Notes: generated from the letters alone by a model not told the origin. 39,127 nt of DNA from Bacillota bacterium (GCA_023460955.1 JAEWOH010000046.1:1-39127); one strand, 5' to 3'. Shown: positions 16,847 through 24,601, counted from the first letter of the stretch. Numbers and translations are program-made.

Positions 16847-18424
16847 TTAAATACTCAAGGGTTTACCACTCTTTACATCGAGCTTGCTAAGGTATAGATC
16901 ATCTGCCTTTGAGAAATCAAGTTCGGCATTGTTAACCTGGAAATCTGGATACCCGTAAGCACCCATTTCTTCAAGATCACAACCAGCCAATTCAACCTCA
17001 GGTTTTACTCTTATGCCCCAAACCTTGTCAAGTAACTTAAGGAATAAGTAGGACACTCCAAAGCCGTAAACTATAAGAACTCCTACAGCTATCAACTGAG
17101 CAAGCAATTGGGAGGCATCGCCATATAACAAACCCTTAACCCCGCCGGCAACACCGTTTAAACCATCACCATAAGAACCATCTGCGAAGATACCTACACA
17201 TATTACTCCAAACAAACCATTTACACAGTGTACTGAAATAGCTCCAACAGGGTCATCAAGTTTTAACTTGTTTTCAATAAATGTTACTGATAAGCAGACA
17301 AGCACTCCTGCTATTGCACCTATGATAAACGCTGATATGCCATTTACAAATGCACAAGGGGCGGTTATTGCAACCAGACCGGCAAGTGCACCGTTTGCAG
17401 TCATGGAAGGATCCGGCTTTCCATATCTGCCCCACATGTAGAACATTGAAACTAAACCGCCAATGGCACCGGCAATCATGGTGTTTGTAGCAACTACTGC
17501 AAGTCTGAAGTCACCTGCATTAAGAGTTGACCCTGCATTAAAGGAGAACCAACAGAAAAAGAGAATAATGGTGCCGACAATGGCCATAGGTATATGGTGG
17601 CCAGGGAAAGCTCTTGGAGTGCCATCCTTTTTAAACTTACCGATTCTAGGCCCTATAATAATTGCAGACGAAAGTGCCAGCATGCCGCCCATCGAGTGAA
17701 CTACCGCCGAGCCTGCAAAATCAACTACTCCATGACCCAGTCCAAAGTTCTTTCCGAGAGTGGAAAGCCATCCGCCTCCCCAGACCCAGTTTCCGAATAA
17801 AGGATAGAAGATCATTGAAATAAAGAATGAAAGTATTACTACTGCTGAATATTTGACCCTTTCAGCAAGAGCACCCGTAGGTATTGTAACAGTGGTATCC
17901 ATGAAAACCATCTGGAAGAAGAATAATGCGTATATACCCGCATCGTAGGTACCGCCGCTTTGGAGGAAGAATCCCTTTAGGCCCATTATTCCGCCTAAGC
18001 CGGGGATTGAAACCATTGCATCAAGTACTGAACCTCCTGTTCCCAGTCCTGCTGCTCCACCGGAACCGCCGAATTGTATTGCAAACCCGGTAAGAAAGTA
18101 GCCGACTGCACCAACAAGAAATACCATAAAGTTCATTGTAATAGTATGAGCGGCATTCTTTGCTCGGCAGAAACCGGTTTCAACCATTGCGAATCCACAT
18201 TGAAAAAAGAAAACCATAAAGCCTGTAATCATTATCCAAACATAGTTTGCACTATACTGTGCTTTACTTGCCATGTTAGCAACATCTCCAAGTGTTTCCT
18301 TCCCCGTCACAGTTGTATATCCTGCTCCTGTCGGATCGCCTGCCGCCATTGCAATTGAACTTATAAACATGGTTAACATAATAACTAATGAAACTAAACC
18401 TAAAACTTTAACAAGTTTCTTCAT
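16847..18424 (-). CDS. amt: Ammonium transporter (Amt/MEP family)
   Basis: This 525-residue channel protein should conduct ammonium across the membrane under nitrogen limitation. A signal-like N-terminus (1-27) and about 11 transmembrane spans are seen. The family residues are intact: the Asp in VVDFAG, the twin pore histidines in VVHSMGG and SVHCVNG, and the Phe-gate region FFQCGFAMVETG. At 525 residues it exceeds the roughly 400-450 of many Amt proteins; the extra length includes a Gly-rich loop at about 125-165 and a cytoplasmic tail after about 450, where PII proteins act. It is the last gene of the glnK operon, 30 bp after the small membrane protein gene. Confidence 0.95.
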   Translation of the reverse strand: MKKLVKVLGLVSLVIMLTMFISSIAMAAGDPTGAGYTTVTGKETLGDVANMASKAQYSANYVWIMITGFMVFFFQCGFAMVETGFCRAKNAAHTITMNFMVFLVGAVGYFLTGFAIQFGGSGGAAGLGTGGSVLDAMVSIPGLGGIMGLKGFFLQSGGTYDAGIYALFFFQMVFMDTTVTIPTGALAERVKYSAVVILSFFISMIFYPLFGNWVWGGGWLSTLGKNFGLGHGVVDFAGSAVVHSMGGMLALSSAIIIGPRIGKFKKDGTPRAFPGHHIPMAIVGTIILFFCWFSFNAGSTLNAGDFRLAVVATNTMIAGAIGGLVSMFYMWGRYGKPDPSMTANGALAGLVAITAPCAFVNGISAFIIGAIAGVLVCLSVTFIENKLKLDDPVGAISVHCVNGLFGVICVGIFADGSYGDGLNGVAGGVKGLLYGDASQLLAQLIAVGVLIVYGFGVSYLFLKLLDKVWGIRVKPEVELAGCDLEEMGAYGYPDFQVNNAELDFSKADDLYLSKLDVKSGKPLSI

Positions 18425-18454
18425 TTTAACCCCTCATTTCTATATAAAATTAAA

Positions 18455-18751
18455 TTATTTTGATTTTTTTGCTTTCTTGAAATTGCTCCAAGAAAAAACT
18501 GATGTACTTTTAAATAATTCATTCTTCAGCTTAAATACTGACATAAAATATCGTAAACCCAGATATGCAACAACAAGTCCGAAGATAATGCCGGAAACGT
18601 TTGTATTAATTACTTTAAAGCTCAAATTATATATCCAGCTGTAAACGCCGAAAATAATTCCTGAAAGGCAAATAGCACCGGATAATAGAAACAAACCGAA
18701 AATAATTACTTTTTTAAGATTCAAATAATTTACTGAAGTTCTAGATTGCAT
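18455..18751 (-). CDS. Small two-span membrane protein between glnK and amt, unknown function
   Basis: I do not recognise this protein. From the ATG at 18749-18751 it is 98 residues; a GTG at 18764-18766 would add five. Either start overlaps the end of glnK (11 or 26 bp), so it is translationally coupled. Two hydrophobic stretches are clear, about 16-42 (VIIFGLFLLSGAICLSGIIF...) and 54-75 (VSGIIFGLVVAYLGLRYF), with a short loop between and a basic tail KKAKKSK. Its place inside the operon, directly between the PII regulator and the channel, suggests a role in ammonium uptake or its control, for example a PII docking or accessory subunit. That is inference from position only. Confidence 0.8.
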   Translation of the reverse strand: MQSRTSVNYLNLKKVIIFGLFLLSGAICLSGIIFGVYSWIYNLSFKVINTNVSGIIFGLVVAYLGLRYFMSVFKLKNELFKSTSVFSWSNFKKAKKSK

Positions 18752-19079
18752 CGTCACCACTCTCACTTGTTCTTATTCTCACTGCTTCTTCAACATTATA
18801 AACAAAGATTTTACCGTCACCTACCTGCCCGGTTTTTACTTTAGCAGTTACTTTCTTAATAATTTCATCCACTACAGTATCATGAACAACCGTTTGAACC
18901 ATCACTTTCGGAAGCAGGTTTATGCTGACTTCTGCACCTCTGTATACTTCCTTTCTTCCCTTTTGATGTCCGCAGCCTGAAACCATAAGAACCGTCATAC
19001 CGTAAACCTGAGAATCATTAAGAATTTCTTTTACATCTTCAAGCTTTTCAGGCCTGATTATCATCTCAATCTTCTTCAT
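18741..19079 (-). CDS. glnK: PII nitrogen regulatory protein (GlnK/GlnB)
   Basis: This 112-residue trimeric signal protein binds ATP/ADP and 2-oxoglutarate and gates the Amt channel. The T-loop region is clear (GHQKGRKEVYRGAE), as are the B-loop (KTGQVGDGKIF) and the C-terminal RIRTSESGDDAI. The T-loop residue equal to the uridylylated Tyr51 of E. coli is Val here (RGAEVSINLL), so control by uridylylation is excluded and direct ligand sensing is likely, as in many Gram-positive relatives. The start has AAGGAGTG upstream. It is the first gene of a three-gene operon with the small membrane protein and amt. Its leader holds two terminator-type hairpins. Confidence 0.95.
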   Translation of the reverse strand: MKKIEMIIRPEKLEDVKEILNDSQVYGMTVLMVSGCGHQKGRKEVYRGAEVSINLLPKVMVQTVVHDTVVDEIIKKVTAKVKTGQVGDGKIFVYNVEEAVRIRTSESGDDAI

Positions 19080-19116
19080 ACATAATCACTCCTTGTTAAT
19101 AGTTTTTATAAAAAAA

Positions 19117-19149
19117 ACGCCTATCCCCTACGGAATTGGCGTCATTGCC
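19117..19149 (-). promoter_or_regulatory. Terminator and overlapping hexaloop hairpin directly upstream of glnK (attenuator 2)
   Basis: On the minus strand, ACGCC ... GGCGT (19117-19142) closes a hairpin extended by an inner ATTCC/GGGAT stem with loop GTAG, followed by eight T residues: a strong intrinsic terminator 38 bp before the glnK ATG. Overlapping its 5' arm is GGC-AATGAC-GCC (19138-19149), a small hairpin with a six-base loop that has A at position 1 and G at position 4. The two structures exclude each other. This fits regulated antitermination ahead of glnK. Confidence 0.6.
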
Positions 19150-19200
19150 TGATAAATTGTATTTTTACAATAAACTAAATACCAAAATCAATAATAAAAA

Positions 19201-19252
19201 ATTAAATAAAAAGCCAGATATCGAAGTGAAATTCGATTCTGGCAGCTTTGCC
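19201..19252 (-). promoter_or_regulatory. First terminator-type hairpin with overlapping hexaloop in the glnK leader (attenuator 1)
   Basis: GCCAGA-ATCGAA pairs with TTCGAT-TCTGGC (plus 19213-19243, one bulge), about 12 bp, and on the minus strand is followed by TTTTTATTTAAT. Its 5' arm overlaps GGC-AAAGCT-GCC (19241-19252), again a hexaloop with A1 and G4. The motif AGGCAAAGCTGCCA here and AGGCAATGACGCCA at attenuator 2 match at 11 of 14 positions, 103 bp apart, each fused to a terminator. It could alternatively end transcripts from the radical SAM genes, but the candidate glnK promoter lies upstream of it. Confidence 0.5.
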
Positions 19253-19303
19253 TAACTCATATTTGATTTTATTTGGTAATACTTTAATAATTACTATGAT
19301 GAT

Positions 19304-19332
19304 ATATTAACACAAACATTATTACATTTCAA
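19304..19332 (-). promoter_or_regulatory. Candidate sigma-A promoter of the glnK-amt operon
   Basis: On the minus strand, TTGAAA (19327-19332), a 17-nt spacer and TAATAT (19304-19309) form a good promoter. Transcription from about 19297 would give a leader of roughly 218 nt carrying both terminator-type hairpins before glnK. Confidence 0.55.
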
Positions 19333-19388
19333 TATAAATTTTGAAATTTTTAACATTAAATCCTTCATTTTCATTTAAGTGATAATAT

Positions 19389-19529
19389 AAGTTTATCAAA
19401 GCAGCAACAGAGCTGGGCGCTGTATCTTCCGGGCCAGATTCCTTTATATTGTATCTTTGGGAGGGTTTTAAATATATTTACTCTTCATATAAAAGGTACA
19501 TGGGTTATAGACTATTATTCTATAATTAA
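19389..19529 (+). pseudogene. Possible coding relic: start-less open stretch, GC-richer than its surroundings
   Basis: A 46-codon open stretch begins KFIKAATELGAVSSGPDS and ends at TAA 19527-19529. An in-frame TAA lies just upstream and no start codon with a ribosome site is present. The first third is notably GC-richer than the flanking AT-rich DNA. It could be the tail of a decayed gene, or a structured non-coding stretch. I do not recognise the peptide. The rest of 19333-19592 shows nothing else. Confidence 0.2.
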
Positions 19530-19592
19530 ATAAAGTAAATATGAAGGATTACTTGTGCACAAATTTCAAATTTTATATCTTTTTTAACTATC

Positions 19593-20498
19593 TTAATCCA
19601 TAGCTAAAGACTTCAAGTTATTGCGATAGCAGACCATTTCTTCCTCGCTCGTGGTGTCAATGATGTATTTTAATTCTCTAATAACCTTTTCTTTCTCCTT
19701 TGGTAAATATCCAGTAACAGGGCTAAAATTAGAAATTGTGTTAGCCTGTAGTCGTGTCCGAAGTCGAAGATTTTTCAAAAGAGTTATCAGCTCTTCCAAC
19801 CTTTCTTTTTCTCCGGCAGGGATAAACTCACCCCTCTCGGCCATTTTGTACAATTCCGTATCTGGAAACAATGTCAGGGAATCAATACTGAGAAAAAAAG
19901 GATTTTCTACGAAATACGGACTTATCTTATTAAGCGTTTCGGCGGTATTGAGCGCGTTACGCTGTCCGTTTCCTTTTCCAGCCAGCCCGGTCATGTAAAC
20001 AAGGTAATACTCAATGCCTGCTTCGTCCAGCTTTGAAAGCTGTTCTACAATATCGGCGGCGGTATATCCCTTGTTTGCAAGGGCAAGTGTTTCATCATCA
20101 CCGCTCTCCATACCGATACTCAGGCCATTAATCCCCATAGCCCGTAATTTTCGTAATTGTTCGACACTTTTAGGCTTTATATCTCGAATACTCGCAAACA
20201 TGGCAATGCTTTGACACTTAATTAAATAATCCCGCACCGTCAAGGCATACAGCTTCAAATTTTTATAACTCATGGCAAAGGGATTGGCCCCAGTCCAGAA
20301 TATTCGACGGGCGTTTGGTTGGTAACTTTTGATTTCCTCTAAATCTTCCTCAAAATCTATCAGGGGCGTTATGCGGAAACATTCTCCGTAATAAAGGCTA
20401 CAAAACCTACACTTGTTATAGGTACAGCCGGTTGTTGTCTGTATAATTACGGAGTACGCCTCATAGGGCGGTCTCCATGTTCTGCCTGTGAAATGCAC
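19593..20498 (-). CDS. Radical SAM protein, paralogue 2 of a tandem pair
   Basis: This 301-residue protein has a radical SAM core with a cluster motif read as CX4CX2C (Cys25, Cys30, Cys33 in GCTYNKCRFC), one residue longer in the first gap than the usual CX3CX2C. Downstream features include a GANP segment at about 74-77, the GMESGDD motif near 140 and a Gly-rich MTGLAGKGNG at about 170. These resemble B12-independent radical SAM proteins of unknown reaction (Elp3/MiaB-like core). The N-terminus MHFTGRTWRPPYEA matches the paralogue encoded 34 bp upstream. Both genes are probably co-transcribed from the HxlR-controlled divergent promoter. I cannot assign a substrate. Confidence 0.85.
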   Translation of the reverse strand: MHFTGRTWRPPYEAYSVIIQTTTGCTYNKCRFCSLYYGECFRITPLIDFEEDLEEIKSYQPNARRIFWTGANPFAMSYKNLKLYALTVRDYLIKCQSIAMFASIRDIKPKSVEQLRKLRAMGINGLSIGMESGDDETLALANKGYTAADIVEQLSKLDEAGIEYYLVYMTGLAGKGNGQRNALNTAETLNKISPYFVENPFFLSIDSLTLFPDTELYKMAERGEFIPAGEKERLEELITLLKNLRLRTRLQANTISNFSPVTGYLPKEKEKVIRELKYIIDTTSEEEMVCYRNNLKSLAMD

Positions 20499-20532
20499 AC
20501 AATCACTTCCTTATATTGATAATCTTGATTTT

Positions 20533-21411
20533 TTACAAGGAACGTATGCTGTTCCTGTATGCCGCGAGTTGTCTTTCATCAATACTGTCAATGGTTTGTT
20601 GCAGAGCTTTTATAATCGCTTCTCTATTTTTTGGAATGTCGGCCACAAACGGGGCAGTATTGGAAACCGTATTCGCATTTATTCTTGTAGAGATGGTAAG
20701 GTTCTCTATAAAAGTTTTTAGTTCAAAGAGTTTTTCTATTTCCCCTGCAGGTTTGTAAGTACCCGCAAGTACCTCCTTGTATAATTCGCACTCAGGGAAT
20801 ATTGTTAACGCCACAACGTTGATACTGGCCGGGTTTACCTGATTAAAAATTCTTGCGCTTTCTAGCGCATGACGTTCACCATTGCCGGCACCCGCAAGCC
20901 CGTTTATAAAAACAATATTATAACTAATCCCGGCGTTATCCAATTTGTGAAGCTGATCTACAATGTCGGCGGCGGTGTTTCCCTTATTCATGTATGCGAG
21001 GGTAATGTCGTCACCCGTTTCGGTGCCAAAAGAAATAGCTTCATAACCCAGCGCTTGAAGTTCGTTTATTTCTTCCTGCGTTTTGCACTTAATGTCTGCG
21101 ATACGGGCAAAGCCTCCGATACTCGTAACATAAGGTAAATATTCTTTAATTTTTACACCAATAGCTATTAACTTATCTTGGCTTAATCCCAAAGGATTGG
21201 CCCCGGTAAGAAAGACACGTTTCGCCCGTGGGTATACCTGCTTAAGCAACGCCAAATCTTCCTCCACTTCGTTCATTGGTGACATACGAAACGGCGTTCC
21301 GTCATATAGACTGCAAAACTTGCATTTATGGTGCATACAACCGGATGTAACTTGTAATAGTGCGTTGTGTGCCTCAAATGGAGGCCTCCAAACTTGTCCT
21401 GTAAAGTGCAT
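20533..21411 (-). CDS. Radical SAM protein, paralogue 1 of a tandem pair
   Basis: This 292-residue protein is the promoter-proximal copy of the pair. It begins MHFTGQVWRPPFEA and has the same CX4CX2C cluster motif (Cys25, Cys30, Cys33 in GCMHHKCKFC). Shared blocks with paralogue 2 include LTGANPLGLS/WTGANPFAMS, SFGTETGDD/SIGMESGDD and NGLAGAGNG/TGLAGKGNG, so the two arose by tandem duplication. No extra iron-sulfur or B12 domain is seen. The gene is divergent from an HxlR regulator 187 bp away, suggesting induction by a small molecule or redox signal. The reaction is unknown. Confidence 0.87.
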   Translation of the reverse strand: MHFTGQVWRPPFEAHNALLQVTSGCMHHKCKFCSLYDGTPFRMSPMNEVEEDLALLKQVYPRAKRVFLTGANPLGLSQDKLIAIGVKIKEYLPYVTSIGGFARIADIKCKTQEEINELQALGYEAISFGTETGDDITLAYMNKGNTAADIVDQLHKLDNAGISYNIVFINGLAGAGNGERHALESARIFNQVNPASINVVALTIFPECELYKEVLAGTYKPAGEIEKLFELKTFIENLTISTRINANTVSNTAPFVADIPKNREAIIKALQQTIDSIDERQLAAYRNSIRSL

Positions 21412-21496
21412 ATAACCAAACTCCTTATCTCGTTTTTTCGTTGTTTTTGGCTATTTCAATGTTAGCAGGGTATATAAAAGGATACAAGTACGCTCT

Positions 21497-21535
21497 TTAA
21501 ATGGTAATAGTATAATTTTAATACTAACATTTAAA
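21497..21535. promoter_or_regulatory. Nested dyad operator between hxlR-type gene and radical SAM pair
   Basis: Two concentric inverted repeats share nearly one centre: outer TTAAATG (21497-21503) with CATTTAA (21529-21535), and inner TAGTAT (21508-21513) with ATACTA (21521-21526). The GTA...TAC character and the position between a HxlR gene and its divergent neighbours fit a binding site for that regulator. Confidence 0.55.
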
Positions 21536-21547
21536 TCATGGAGTACA

Positions 21548-21577
21548 TTGACTTTTTTTGGCAATTAGCGTTATACT
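21548..21577 (+). promoter_or_regulatory. Candidate promoter of the HxlR-type regulator gene
   Basis: TTGACT (21548-21553), an 18-nt spacer and TATACT (21572-21577) fit a sigma-A promoter just upstream of the GAGCGAGGTG ribosome site. The transcript would have a leader of only about 15 nt. The dyad operator lies immediately upstream. Confidence 0.35.
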
Positions 21578-21598
21578 CAAGAGCGAGGTGATGTTTTT

Positions 21599-21922
21599 AT
21601 GAAAACTTATTCAACAGAAGTAGAACGCTGTGCAACAATATCCACTATACAAAAAGTCTTGGGCGGCAAATGGAAGATAGAAATTCTCTACTATATTTCT
21701 TTAAAAACGAGGAGGTTCGGAGAATTGCAGCGTCAAATTGCAGACATTACTCAATCCACGTTGACAAAACAACTTAGGGAATTAGAAACGGATGGGTTTA
21801 TCTCACGCTATATATATCAGGAAATCCCGCCAAAGGTAGAGTATTCCTTGACCGATTTAGGTAAGAGTTTTGTGCCGGTCTTAGAGTTTATGAAGCAATG
21901 GGGTGAGGCTAATTTACGCTGA
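21599..21922 (+). CDS. HxlR-family transcriptional regulator
   Basis: This 107-residue winged-helix DNA-binding protein has the family order: Cys11 near the N-terminus, LGGKWKIEILYYI helix, RRFGELQR, recognition segment ITQSTLTKQLRELETDGFISR and the wing PPKVEYSLTDLGKSF. HxlR proteins bind as dimers to dyads and often respond to aldehydes, quinones or redox state through a conserved N-terminal Cys such as Cys11 here; whether this one does is unknown. It is divergent from the radical SAM pair across a nested dyad, so it probably controls them and itself. A weak hairpin CCACCC/GGGTGG (21954-21969) follows the gene. Confidence 0.93.
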   Translation: MKTYSTEVERCATISTIQKVLGGKWKIEILYYISLKTRRFGELQRQIADITQSTLTKQLRELETDGFISRYIYQEIPPKVEYSLTDLGKSFVPVLEFMKQWGEANLR

Positions 21923-22223
21923 AAAAACCTCCAATCGCAAAATATTTCAGCGGCCACCCTTCCGGGTGGGTCTACAAATTTTCTTCCTTTTGCTGGCTCA
22001 CCCGTAAACAAGTGGTAATATATTCCTTCAAACAGCTCATATTTTAATAGAATAAATCGCATAGTAAATATATTCCAATGAATTGAAGCCATTCTGTAAG
22101 AAGATCCATAATAAATATTTATAGAGAATATGGTAAAACTAAAATTTGAAAACCAAGAAAGCAGTATTGGTTTAAGTTGAGTATGTGGCTGAGCAAAAAA
22201 ATATGTATTGAATGGAGAATATT
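21923..22223. other. Intergenic region before the FAD/Rieske gene, little content
   Basis: About 300 bp of AT-rich DNA. The only structure I see is the short CCACCC-TTCC-GGGTGG hairpin at 21954-21969, which lacks a clear U-run. No convincing gene or promoter pair was found. Confidence 0.4.
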
Positions 22224-23753
22224 ATGCAGAACCTTATAGACAAAACCTTTTTAAAACCTGTTGAATCTTATTGGATTGGAACAACCCCATCAACTGATTA
22301 TCCTACTCTTAAAGAAAATATTAAAACCGACATTCTAGTGGTAGGAGGCGGCTTGACAGGGTTAACAAATGCCTATTTGCTTCAGCAGGAAGGCCTAGAT
22401 GTTGTTGTTATAGATTCATTCAGAATAGGAATGTCTACCTCTGGTCACACAACAGCAAAAATCTCCTCATTACACGGGGTGAAATACACAACATTAAAGA
22501 AACAACTGGGTATAGAAGGTGCGAGAAAATATGGTCAAGTTAACGAAAACGCTATTTCTCTTATGGAGCACATTATAAATGATAACAATATTTGCTGCGA
22601 TTTCAGCCACCAGTCAAACTATGTATATACTCTAGAGGATAATAATATTGAGAAGCTGGAAGAAGAAGTAAGAATTGCCGAAGAAATTGGATTACCCGCT
22701 AGTTTTGAGACATCACTGGACTTGCCCTTTCACGTAAAAGGAGCAATATGTTTTGAAAACCAGGCTCAGTTTCATCCTAGAAAATATATGCTGGAGCTGG
22801 CAAATATCATTATTAAAAACGGTGGTCATATTTTTGAGAATACTACTGCTATTGATATTCACGAGGATAAGGAATGCAGAACATCCACCCGTGACGGCTT
22901 TAGTATTCTCTCAAACAAAGTAATTATAGCAAGTCACTTTCCCTTTTATGATGGAGGTGGGTTCTACTCAGCACGTATGTTTGCAGAACGTTCTTATGGA
23001 TTAGCCGCCAAAGCCAATATCAAGCTATCCGGAGGAATGTACATTTCTTATGAAGAGCCAACCAGATCTGTCAGAACTCACCCTTTGGAGGATGAAGACC
23101 AACTACTAATATTCAGCGGAGAACATCACAAAACCGGAGAAGATAATAATGAAAGAGAGCATTATAAAAATCTGATAAAGTATGCGGAGGAAAACTTTAA
23201 GGCCATTGATATACCTTATCGCTGGTCAGCTCAGGACTATACCGCTATGAATGAAATTCCCTTTATAGGCCACATTACAAGGAACAAACTCAATGTGTTT
23301 ATAGCTGCGGCTTACCAGAAATGGGGTATGACAACCAGTACAGTATCTGCCATGATTATTAAAGACATTATTACTAAAGGAAAAAGTGAGGCTGAGGAAA
23401 TTTTTAACCCTTCCAGGTTTACTCCTGTGGATTCTGCTAAAAACTTTTTCAAAGAAAATCTTGATGTAGCTAACAGCCTTATTTCAGGTAAAATTACAAT
23501 GCCGCCCGAAGAAATCGAGCTTGGGCTTGGAGAAGGAAAAGCTCTGTTGTATAACGAAAAAAAAGCAGGCGCTTATAAAGATATGGAGGGTAATGTTTTT
23601 ATAGTAGATACCACCTGTAAGCATCTAGGCTGCGAGGTACACTGGAATTCTGCAGAAAATACCTGGGATTGTCCCTGCCATGCTTCTCGTTATAATTATG
23701 ACGGAACAGTTATTGAGGGCCCGGCATTAAAACCCTTGGACAGACTCCTTTAA
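22224..23753 (+). CDS. FAD-dependent oxidoreductase with C-terminal Rieske [2Fe-2S] domain (YhfW-like)
   Basis: The N-terminal three-quarters is a DAO-type FAD domain: VVGGGLTGLTNAYLL binds the nucleotide, VVVID ends the second strand, and SGHTTAKIS follows. The C-terminal 50 residues are a Rieske domain with cluster ligands CKH and CPCH (Cys469, His471, Cys487, His490 counted from the upstream ATG at 22212); the disulphide cysteines Cys474 and Cys489 are also present, as in high-potential Rieske proteins. B. subtilis YhfW has this architecture; its substrate is unknown to me. I prefer the ATG at 22224 (509 residues) since GGAG lies 6 nt before it and no ribosome site precedes the ATG at 22212. 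No membrane or export signal is seen. The gene stands alone and converges on a YwaF-like gene. Confidence 0.88.
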   Translation: MQNLIDKTFLKPVESYWIGTTPSTDYPTLKENIKTDILVVGGGLTGLTNAYLLQQEGLDVVVIDSFRIGMSTSGHTTAKISSLHGVKYTTLKKQLGIEGARKYGQVNENAISLMEHIINDNNICCDFSHQSNYVYTLEDNNIEKLEEEVRIAEEIGLPASFETSLDLPFHVKGAICFENQAQFHPRKYMLELANIIIKNGGHIFENTTAIDIHEDKECRTSTRDGFSILSNKVIIASHFPFYDGGGFYSARMFAERSYGLAAKANIKLSGGMYISYEEPTRSVRTHPLEDEDQLLIFSGEHHKTGEDNNEREHYKNLIKYAEENFKAIDIPYRWSAQDYTAMNEIPFIGHITRNKLNVFIAAAYQKWGMTTSTVSAMIIKDIITKGKSEAEEIFNPSRFTPVDSAKNFFKENLDVANSLISGKITMPPEEIELGLGEGKALLYNEKKAGAYKDMEGNVFIVDTTCKHLGCEVHWNSAENTWDCPCHASRYNYDGTVIEGPALKPLDRLL

Positions 23754-23803
23754 TCCCAGACATGACCTGAATTCTATTAAATATAACCATTAGTGTTAAC
23801 CTG

Positions 23804-24601
23804 TTATCTCATCAAGGCAGGTTTACTAGCTTCTGTTTTAGTATATTCCTTGCTGAATTTCTGACGTCCGGAGACATGCTTCAGAATAACAAAAGGCATA
23901 TAGAAGATTACCCAAAGTACGCAGCCCAGAAAAAATGTTGGCACTAAGTACCAGGGTCTTCCCACTGCTTGTGAAAACAGTTCCATTGGAGAGCCTGCAG
24001 CCGGATATCTCAAAAAGAAGTAATTCCCGTCAGTAAAGTAATTTACAGGTATCATTAACACTGCAAAGGAAACAAGGATACAGATGACTTTTGGCAGATT
24101 TCTGATATCCGGCCTGAAGTTCAGGCAGAAAACCATGAATAGAGGTATTAAACATATAATGCCATGCACCAGCATCGTCTGGATATATATGAACGATACT
24201 GAGGGATAGTAATATACATCAGGTGTCAGAAGGGTCATTAAAGCCGGTGCCAATCCCATGGCATAAGCGTATTCCTGGAGGAGCTTGCTTCGTGTAAATA
24301 CCATTACAGGCAGTATAAGAGACATGAGACTGCATAAGTGCAGAGGCAGGGTATAACCCCATGAAAACTCTCCTATGCTTTTATACCAAATAATTTGAGC
24401 AAGCTCCAGAACAGGAAGCAGCAAAGACATCACTTTGACAGCACTCCATTTATTTTCTTGGGACTTGTCTTTAAAAAGAAAAATAATTAGGACCCAACAG
24501 CAAACAATCATTCCCAAAGCTAATAGATGCTGAACTGAAAAAAGTTCATTTCTGTAGTGCTTTGGGATTTTATCAATGTATGTAAAAAAATATTGGAACA
24601 T
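23804..24601 (-). CDS. YwaF/TMEM164-type integral membrane protein
   Basis: This protein of about 265 residues has seven or so hydrophobic segments spread along its length. The pattern, including an early HLLALG, the LPLHLCSLMSLILPV stretch and a late QAVGRPWYLVPTFFLG stretch, matches the YwaF (TIGR02206-type) family of Firmicutes; its function is not established. I place the start at the ATG 24599-24601, with GGGGG 5 nt upstream; an in-frame ATG at 24611-24613 would add four residues. A palindrome TACGCT-CAT-AGCGTA (24615-24629) abuts the start and could be an operator. Confidence 0.8.
   Translation of the reverse strand: MFQYFFTYIDKIPKHYRNELFSVQHLLALGMIVCCWVLIIFLFKDKSQENKWSAVKVMSLLLPVLELAQIIWYKSIGEFSWGYTLPLHLCSLMSLILPVMVFTRSKLLQEYAYAMGLAPALMTLLTPDVYYYPSVSFIYIQTMLVHGIICLIPLFMVFCLNFRPDIRNLPKVICILVSFAVLMIPVNYFTDGNYFFLRYPAAGSPMELFSQAVGRPWYLVPTFFLGCVLWVIFYMPFVILKHVSGRQKFSKEYTKTEASKPALMR

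Noticed and set aside
19201..19252. Glutamine, c-di-GMP or other named riboswitch in the glnK leader
   Set aside because: I compared the visible conserved bases with the motifs I know and found no convincing match; the attenuator description is safer.
21817..22092. 91-codon minus-strand open frame overlapping the HxlR gene end
   Set aside because: It overlaps the real coding sequence antisense, lacks a ribosome site and matches no family.
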